From NCBI GenBank assembly GCA_015179045.1, contig WHUZ01000030.1, positions 310,001 to 374,000 of the forward strand: DNA of 64,000 nucleotides, read 5' to 3'. The translations under genes were made by a program, and so were the position numbers. Shown one piece after another: positions 57,108 through 64,000 of the stretch; within the stretch, counting starts at the first letter, position 1, and every line of letters begins with the position of its first letter. The stretch comes from Kalaharituber pfeilii (taxonomy: Eukaryota; Ascomycota; Pezizomycetes; Pezizales; Pezizaceae). The notes below the pieces were generated by a model. It ran no database searches. It saw nothing but the letters and a program-made list of their open reading frames with translations, and was not told the DNA's origin.

Positions 57108-57600
57108 ATTTTTTTTTTCTTTTTCTTTTTTTTTATATAGCATTGATCGCGTGCCGCCCGGAGGGCTATGGCGATGTTACGTACATAGGAGATACGTAAA
57201 GAAAGGAAAATAGGACGGGAAAAATGATTAACGTAGGGAATTAGCAGTCTGTCCCATCTTTAGCGTTCCACCCATCTCACGGGTCCCCTTCTTCCTCCGC
57301 CCTGCTCCGGTGGGCGGAGTAACGCCTCCAGTCCGCCTGGCCATCTCCCTGCATCTGTCCCATATGTGTGTCGTCGTCTCCTCCTCTTCCCCGCACCCAC
57401 CTGCACTCTGGCCCATCCGCCTTGCCTAGCCTGTAACTCCACGCTCGCAGGGCCTTTGCCGCGGCCGGCGTTCGTACTCCACGTCCCAGCCTTTGTAGGG
57501 GTCTATAGCTCAGTTCCAGGCTATTCCTTTCCTCTGCGTGCAAGAGTCCCCTTCCTGAAACACACTCGTCGGTCCCCCCAATGCCCTCGCTATTAAAGTA
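57108..57600 (-). mobile_element. 5'-truncated LINE fragment with hairpin tail
   Basis: On the minus strand the frame from about 57543 gives LRAWSYRLGKADGPECRW, and an adjacent frame continues CGEEEETTTHIWDRCREMAR before a stop at 57228-57230. The CRW..CGEEEETTTHI sequence is the cysteine/histidine motif at the C-terminus of fungal LINE ORF2. A 50-bp UTR follows, then the type 1 hairpin, GCGATCAATG subtype, at about 57135-57174 and an A-rich tail. One frameshift separates CRW from CGEEE. No target duplication was identified, so the 5' limit is approximate. Confidence 0.7.
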
Positions 57601-57627
57601 TATCTCTACATACGGCCTCGGCTCGAA

Positions 57628-57664
57628 GCAGTATCTGCCTCGTCATTGCCCTTAGGGCGGCATA
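57628..57664 (+). mobile_element. Possible old type 1 hairpin without A tail
   Basis: CATTGCCCTTAGGGCGGCAT ACGACTAC resembles the type 1 core but lacks the outer stem and tail. Confidence 0.35.
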
Positions 57665-58451
57665 CGACTACATATGTATGTACCTAACTAAGGATACGAA
57701 GGTGAAGAACCCTGAAAGCACTTTGTCAGAGTATATATAATTGCTTTAATGGGCCCAGGATTTTTGGGGCGAATTGAGAGCTTAGTGGAACAGTATGTAC
57801 GTAGCAGCCTAGCTATAGGCTCGGATTCTGTGGGGTCTATGCATGGGACTACTCTAGGGATTCCCATGGCCATGGGCGTTGATATTAAGCTGGAATATTT
57901 GTGAAGTACGATTCTATAAGTGGTGACAAGGGCTTTTCCTGCAACTTTGCGTTCATGGAAAGCTTCAATGTATGTTGTGTGGGTTCGGGTGAGGCGAGGC
58001 GAGGCGAGGCGAGGCGAGATTTGGGTTGGGTTTGGGTTTGGGGTTGGGAATGTTGAATCGGGTGGTCGATGGGCTAGGAATGGACATATTAATGTGGTCT
58101 ACGTTTCAATTGAGTACACCATTCGCGAGAGATGAGTGTTGACTTACTTATCGTAGAATTTAGCTCATAGGAGACTGCTATGTGAGAAGAAGCCTCGTGA
58201 GAAGAGGCCTTGTGAGAAGAGGCCTCGTGAGAAGAGGCCTTTACTCAAAAGGAGCCCAAGAACCGAACCAGCGGTCTATGTAGGGCCATCCATACCTATA
58301 CCCGGATGCTGGCAAGATTGAAATTTGGGAAAGAAAATGAATCTAGGAGATGGTATCTGAGCGTGAGATTGAACTATAATCACTCTAGATCCTGATTGAG
58401 CAAAAGTGGACAAACACAACATGAAACTCTAAGCTGTCCTTGTTGAGATTT
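57665..58451. other. No gene; two short tandem arrays
   Basis: (GAGGC)n lies at 57991-58018 and four copies of a 15-bp unit (GTGAGAAGAGGCCTC) lie at 58182-58241. Nothing else is recognised. Confidence 0.6.
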
Positions 58452-58464
58452 ATGTCCATAGATG

Positions 58465-58646
58465 TTTTTTTTTTTATTTTTTTTTATTTCATTACTCGCG
58501 TGCCGCCTGTAAGGCTATGGCGAGGGTTTTCTAAATACACGCTTAACAGAAAACTGTAGAAAAGAGAAATTTAACCAGAAAATCATTAGTAAGAAAATAG
58601 TCTCCGTCTCCGTTCCCGCAGTCTCTTCATTTCCCTGCCCATAGTA
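58465..58646 (-). mobile_element. 182-bp 5'-truncated LINE end with hairpin tail
   Basis: A perfect 13-bp duplication (ATGTCCATAGATG) flanks it at 58452-58464 and 58647-58659. On the minus strand it carries a short 5' part, a UTR, the type 1 hairpin in which the inner stem reads GCCT/AGGC rather than GCCC/GGGC, and an A-rich tail. Confidence 0.87.
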
Positions 58647-58781
58647 ATGTCCATAGATGATCATACTGGGCGAGGAAATCGCCTAACCTCGATATTCCAT
58701 TTACTTCATTACAGACTAGGGACCTTACACCTAGGAGGGAGTGCTATTGATTTGACTTTTTTGGTTTTTGTTTGTAATAAA

Positions 58782-58817
58782 CCCTCGCCATAGCCCCAGG
58801 GCGGCAAGCGAGTAATG

Positions 58818-58861
<44 letters not shown>
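58782..58861 (+). mobile_element. Hairpin-A element, type 1, with about 43 A
   Basis: CCCTCGCCATAGCCCCAGGG then CGGCAAGCGAGTAATGATA and a long A-run. The preceding 50 bp resemble the LINE UTR at 7840-7880, so the insertion may start near 58727, where GACCTT matches the base of the right flank. That duplication is too short to be sure. Confidence 0.7.
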
Positions 58862-58863
<2 letters not shown>

Positions 58864-59380
58864 CCTTCCTCGTGAGCTAGATTTTACGGTATAATAAGAT
58901 TTCGAGAAACAAAGAATCTTGATGGTGGGCATTAAAAAAATGGGGTACTTGCTAACAGGTACGTAGCCGTGCATTAACTTAACTTAGCTTTACCTTATCG
59001 TAATTAGGGAACTGGTAGCTCTAACCTGGCCTGTGTGGGGTGGGGCAGGGGCAGGCCGGACGGGCAGAGGGATACTGAGTTGAAGCGGGGTTTTTTGTTA
59101 CCCACTTAGCACATTCGCTGATACCTAGCTATAGCCGTGCGAGCTGGCTGCGAGCTGTCTATCGTGAAGCTTAAGCCCAATGTTACACTGTACTCGATGT
59201 TACCAGAAAACTGGCAGCAGGCGCAGCACCATCGGTTCTCATGATTAACAGAATTCCCCTCTACGGAGGGCCACCTGTGTACAGCAGAGTAAGAAATAAC
59301 ATGAGTATATCAGTAGCATTAATATTGCGGTTGATCGAGCTCTTGATCTTCAGGTTATGAAGGGCCTTAGATTCGCCATA
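58862..59380. other. No gene recognised
   Basis: Nothing recognisable. Confidence 0.4.
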
Positions 59381-59534
59381 CAGTCGAACCTGTCATACTG
59401 CATCAGGTCGGCATCATCGAGTATCCGTAATATTCAAATATAGATGCACGTTATAGGAGAAAACACTCAGTTTCAGGGGGACAGGGTTGATGCACAATCC
59501 AGGCATAGAAGATCCAATAAGACAGGTCCGGCTA
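59381..59534. mobile_element. Pogo-like MITE, degraded copy
   Basis: Begins CAGTCGAACCTGTCATACTG after TA, and ends in GATCCAATAAGACAGGTCCG GCTATA, a mutated form of the right end of 30415-30577. The middle is diverged. Confidence 0.55.
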
Positions 59535-62500
59535 TAATCTGTAACTCCATATGCACGATTACTTTCTGATGTCAGAGTTTCCGATACACAATGGGGCGAG
59601 TGTTCTGAGGGAGGTTTGAAACCTAGTATTGGACCAGACATTGGGGTTCCAGCTATGGATATGTTTGCCTTATTGCCAGGAGGGCGCGCAAGGTCATTTG
59701 CTGTAGAAGTTCGGGACGAGGCATGGTTACATAATTGGCCTAAAGTCGGCGATCATGAGAAGAAGAAAAAAAAAGAGCCCTCTTGACTGGAAGAAGGGGA
59801 AAAAAAAAAAGAGCTCTTGTTTGTCATCTCAGGGACTAGTATGTTTTGAAATGTTCCTGTTTCGGTAATCTCTCTTACATGGTTTGTTACCTATTGCAGA
59901 CAATACTTAGGTAATCGGCAACCTTCATGGGAAGGGCGATGGGTCATCACGTGTTGCGAGGTTAATTAATACATATTATTACAACTTAATTTTATGTGCA
60001 GTACTTAGACAGGGGAAATGTGTTAGAGGCATATATTCAGCTGTGGACACAGGTCATAATTGATTCTACGTTCGTGATTCGGCAAGTATTTCGACCGTAA
60101 GCTTCACCAGCTGCCGCGCCTCACTAAACAAACCCTTCGATTCCCTTAATACTGTATATATTATTCCTCCAGCGGCAATTTACTGTATACAGTTATAACT
60201 GTATATTTCATCTTTATTTTTTCAGACTTCTCCGTCGGTGGGCAGGTTTCACCTGTGACAAGCGCCGCGTTCCAATTGGTGGGAACCTTGGGGTTTAAAA
60301 TTACAAGGGGGTGGAAAGGGCTTATGCGATGGGGATGTTATTTGAGTAAGTCAAAGTCCATAACATCGGATGCTATAGGGCTGGATCCGATCATGATCAA
60401 TGGAGCCCGCCGCCCCCGGGGCTAATCGATGGAGATTATGGACGGCTAAACGCCGGGGTTTGGACTTACAGTGTTGGGATGCAGGATTATCATCGTAAAC
60501 TCGGATCTACGCCTGCGACGCGCCCCCCCAATGAAATATTATTGCACATTGCATTGCTTGTGCGCGTAGCGAATGGGCTATCGTCTGTGATATGCATATA
60601 CCGGCCAATCCAGAGAAGCGATTGAACCTTGGAGTTTCAAGACAGATCCTCTGTTGCAGCGTGTCCGGATCACAGCTTGTCCAATAACCGCTTTAGAAGA
60701 AAACGTCGCAAAAACTGAGTGAAATCACGTTTTTTAGGGAGGATAGATATTTACTCTAGATGGTTAAAATTTTCGAGAAAAAAAACAAGGTTATGGATGC
60801 TAAAAATGCAAGTAGCAGAGCGCCAAGGACTGCTATGAAAGGACGCGTCTCACGCTTTGATTCATGTCTGAAGGCTTCTACCATAATGAATGATATCGAT
60901 CGTCACGCCTATGTGCTCTGTTATTGCGATATATTATGCACATCTGTGGTCAAATAGAGTATTTATCTATATAACTTAATACCATTTCATTTCGAAAATC
61001 CAACACTATTCTTATATATATCTTAGCTTCGATCGTGAGCACGATAGCATCAATATCATCTCATCTCATGTACCTCATCCATATGTAGAATGAAGCTGCA
61101 AAGGTCCTTCATTACCTGGACGCGCCCTTTCACTGTTTTTTAGTTCCCATTAGTGTTCGATAATCCCAAGTTAACAACAATCGGCCGCGGAAAAGCTCCT
61201 AGCTGACATGACAGAACTTCGTATACAGTGATTGGGTATGGTGTTACCGTCATTGCTCGCCCGCGAGGCTACGGGATCAACAGAGCACCCAATAGGGAAC
61301 ATCAGAGTAGTAATGAATGGACGATAAATAGTGATAGGCTATGCCCGAAGTGATTTAACCACTTTACTTGGTTCAAATAAATTAATCTCATAACCTGTGA
61401 TCAAGGTGATGTGATGATGAGCAGCTGCATAACGCCGTCTAGTATCTGTGGCAAGTGTTAGCTAAGATCATATCAGCGTGGCGGGCGGTGTGTCTAGGAG
61501 TTTTCAAGGAGTAACTCGGTCTAGAGAATCAAGATTGGGAAACGAGAAAAGGTACAGAGGATTTGTAAGCTGCAGGTTCGCTTGGTAAGGGTTATGATTG
61601 GGTAGATTGGGATGTTGGGCCACGATGGTTGGATACGATCGTATCTGAATATTTGCTTGGGTTAATGTTGGTTGTGTCTGAGATGCAAGATTACGGAACC
61701 AGATCCGGGCAGTGGAAAAACTACCACCGAAATTGATAGAAAGGTGGATGACGGCGAGTTCATGAATGTCGGTGTAGTTTCCATTGACTCAAATAATAAA
61801 CTCTGCATTAAAGACAGAGAGCTTTCCAGCTTATCCCAAAATAGGGTAGTTGTCACTGAAGATTGTCCGCGGCCAAGTACATGCACGTGTTGTTTTAATC
61901 CACAATTCACCGAAATCGAGTAAAGTAACAATGCCGGCTGATGTCAAAGCATGCAAACTCTAGTAGGGTTTATTGGAGTTAGGGTAGGGTACAGACGTGT
62001 AGGGCTACTCTAAGCTAGCCTAGAGCCATATTCCCAGCCAACCTGCATAATTTGGGCGGAACAGGTTATGTACCACTTAACATACACATTTCTAGGTTAA
62101 AAGGGTGAATTAGAGATAAAAATAAAATTGCTGCAAATACTTCTTTTTCCCTCTTTTACGTTTGTCCTTTTTTGGCACATGTACATACTTTGAGTGCATT
62201 ATTCACTTAGAACTACTACCGCAACAGAAGCTTCGGTCCGGAATCTACTTTGACTCAGCTGAAATCTAGCCTCTGGAACTGCGCTTAACATAAAGGTTGT
62301 TATACCGCAATTAATTACGGCAGGAGAAGCCTGACAAGTACATGTACATGGGCAGGGTACAAGGTACCCCCCGTGACCAGATGCAATGCAAGGATCAGTT
62401 ACCCTGTTCGGTGCAAGGAGAGCGTGTTGGGGCGGGTCTTGTAAAGGAGGACAAGGATAATCCCGTTAAGATGCGGTGTATGCAAAACGTGGCTGGGGGT

Positions 62501-64000
62501 CAAGTTGAGGAAAAAAAAAAAAAAGGACGTTTTTGAGAGGGTCGCGAGTACGGTTACCGGTACAACAGGTGGATACATGCGTTGTGTACGTGGTTGCTGC
62601 GCCCTGAGGTTAACAGTTTGGTTATGCATGTTGGGAGATTATAGGGGGCGGGAGGTAGTCAAGCAGGAGGGCCGAATGATATAGGATGGTAGAGGGAAGT
62701 GGGGGGTTAGTACTTTCGTCTGAGGCAGCGCGTAGCTAATGGTGGAGAAACGGAGAACGATGCAGTGCAAGCTTGACACCGTTCAGTATGGCCAATTTTA
62801 ACACTTGCAATTTGATACGGAGCTCCCGATTAAGGCCTTAGATATGCGTATCAAGGCACAGCCTTCGATGATCAGCATCATATCGTGTGCGTGTAGCTAA
62901 CACGCTTCAATGCCATGACACTGTCCAATAGTTGACGTTACGTTTTTCATTTGTCTGTGTGTGTGTGTGGGGAAATAGATGGTATACACAATCAATGATT
63001 GGAGAGGAGGAAATTGCCATGCACTCAATGGCAGTGATGGAACATACTAGCATACAACTAGACCTTGCTTTTTCCGTCTGGAGTTGCTTCAAGTTACTGT
63101 GGTGGGGAGCTGGGTGAGTGAGTGGAATCAATTGCCGAGATTAGGATTACTCAACGTAGTACTGCGGGAGGGCTAGAAGTACAGAAGTCTCCGTAGATTG
63201 TAGCGATGTGTCTGATGATGGTTGTGCACCATATATAGTTACCATATTCGCGATGTACACTACTTTTATGTTCCTGTGGACACCAAGGTGTCGAATTATG
63301 CGAGTGCGTAAACATACGCACTTATGCGCGTTTTTGCGAACAGCCCGAGACATACATGTGACTTCGCTTCTATTGCCTCTCGAAGAGTTAGCGGCCCGCG
63401 CATATTGATGTGATCAGAACACCATTGGCTCCCGCAGTCGATGTGGTGATCTGGGAACCGCTCGGGAGGTTCGGCAAGAGCGAACGGCACTTTAGAATTG
63501 TCGGACCATAAACCCGGTGAAAGGAGATCAAGAAGGGGGATCAGTACTAATTGAATGCCGCGTGCAAACTAAAATAACATTATTTCTATCAGATATTGAC
63601 CGGGCCTTGATTGGGTTAAGCGTAAGGCCGTAGGCCGATATGGTAAGGGGCGCACGTGGTGTCTATGATTTGTGAACTACCGTGACCACCGTGACCACGA
63701 TCTGTGCAAAAAGGAATATGAGAGAGATTGTGATATATTATGAACTTGCAAAAATTTGATTGTTAAAAGCTGTGTGACAATGGAAAACTAGCGCGAATTG
63801 CGCTATATCTGGGCAGCTGAAATATTCAGATTGTTATTCGGAGCTGGCCTCTACAATGGAGGTGTACCTGTGCGCATGGTACGAATTTCATTCGCCCAGA
63901 TTCATCATTGGCAAGGTCCCAACAGATAAGCATTTGCCCTGTCGCTGTGAACTACAATGGTGCGCCCCATCTTCCAGATGATTGAAGCTTGCTCTCCCGT
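59535..64000. other. No convincing gene
   Basis: Short unassigned frames. One at 61672-61923 (plus, 83 residues) includes EPDPGSGKTTTEIDRKVDDG and ends CPRPSTCTCCFNPQF; it is open on both strands and I cannot assign it. Similar duplicated A-tracts ending in GAGCCCTCTT / GAGCTCTTG lie at 59764-59818. Confidence 0.35.

Noticed and set aside
61672..61923. GSGKTTTE as a P-loop
   Set aside because: The surrounding sequence does not fit an NTPase and the frame is open on both strands.
1..64000. tRNA or rRNA genes
   Set aside because: Visual search for T-loop (GGTTCGANTCC) patterns with a matching acceptor stem found none; a covariance-model scan would be decisive.

Overview
The window reads as a gene-poor, repeat-rich stretch of a filamentous ascomycete genome. 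The evidence is short GT-AG introns with fungal branch-like sequences, a fungal-only GATA_AreA (Mks1/areA N-terminal) domain, a fungal two-block 'DUF8032-like' regulator, a NACHT-ankyrin NLR relic of the fungal type, Tad-like LINE fragments, a Helitron Rep relic and pogo-like MITEs. A Pezizomycetes/truffle-like genome would fit the very low gene density, but that placement is inference.

Layout. 1-1180: no gene seen. 1182-6892: a decayed NACHT-ankyrin NLR gene, broken by stops, frameshifts, a 589-bp TIR element, a 310-bp LINE fragment and a tiny hairpin-poly(A) insertion. 7085-10330: two LINE ORF1 (gag-like) relics with nested insertions and a pair of 100-bp inverted arms. 10567-11900: Helitron Rep relic on the minus strand. 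12.1-14.2 kb: MITE, micro-retroposon and minisatellites. 15.3-15.8 kb: LINE C-terminal relic. 18719-21328 (minus): an intact large low-complexity GATA_AreA-domain protein. 21.3-48.2 kb: a long near-desert with scattered small mobile elements and no convincing gene. 48.2-51.8 kb: C-rich, microsatellite-rich leader/promoter region. 51797-54953 (plus): a three-exon regulator gene, 780 residues as I splice it. 55-64 kb: T/TG-rich 3' region, then LINE ends, micro-retroposons and MITEs.

Only two protein genes look functional, both probable nuclear/signalling regulators with long disordered regions. They show no operon-like or pathway link to each other.

The most unusual signal is a family of very small retroposons (about 40-70 bp). 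Each is essentially one RNA hairpin plus an A-rich tail, with 9-14 bp target-site duplications. The same hairpin-tail closes the 3' ends of 5'-truncated LINE fragments here. Two hairpin subfamilies keep the fold although the bases differ. At least seven insertions consist of almost nothing but the hairpin and tail, and most begin at or within a few bases of its 5' base.
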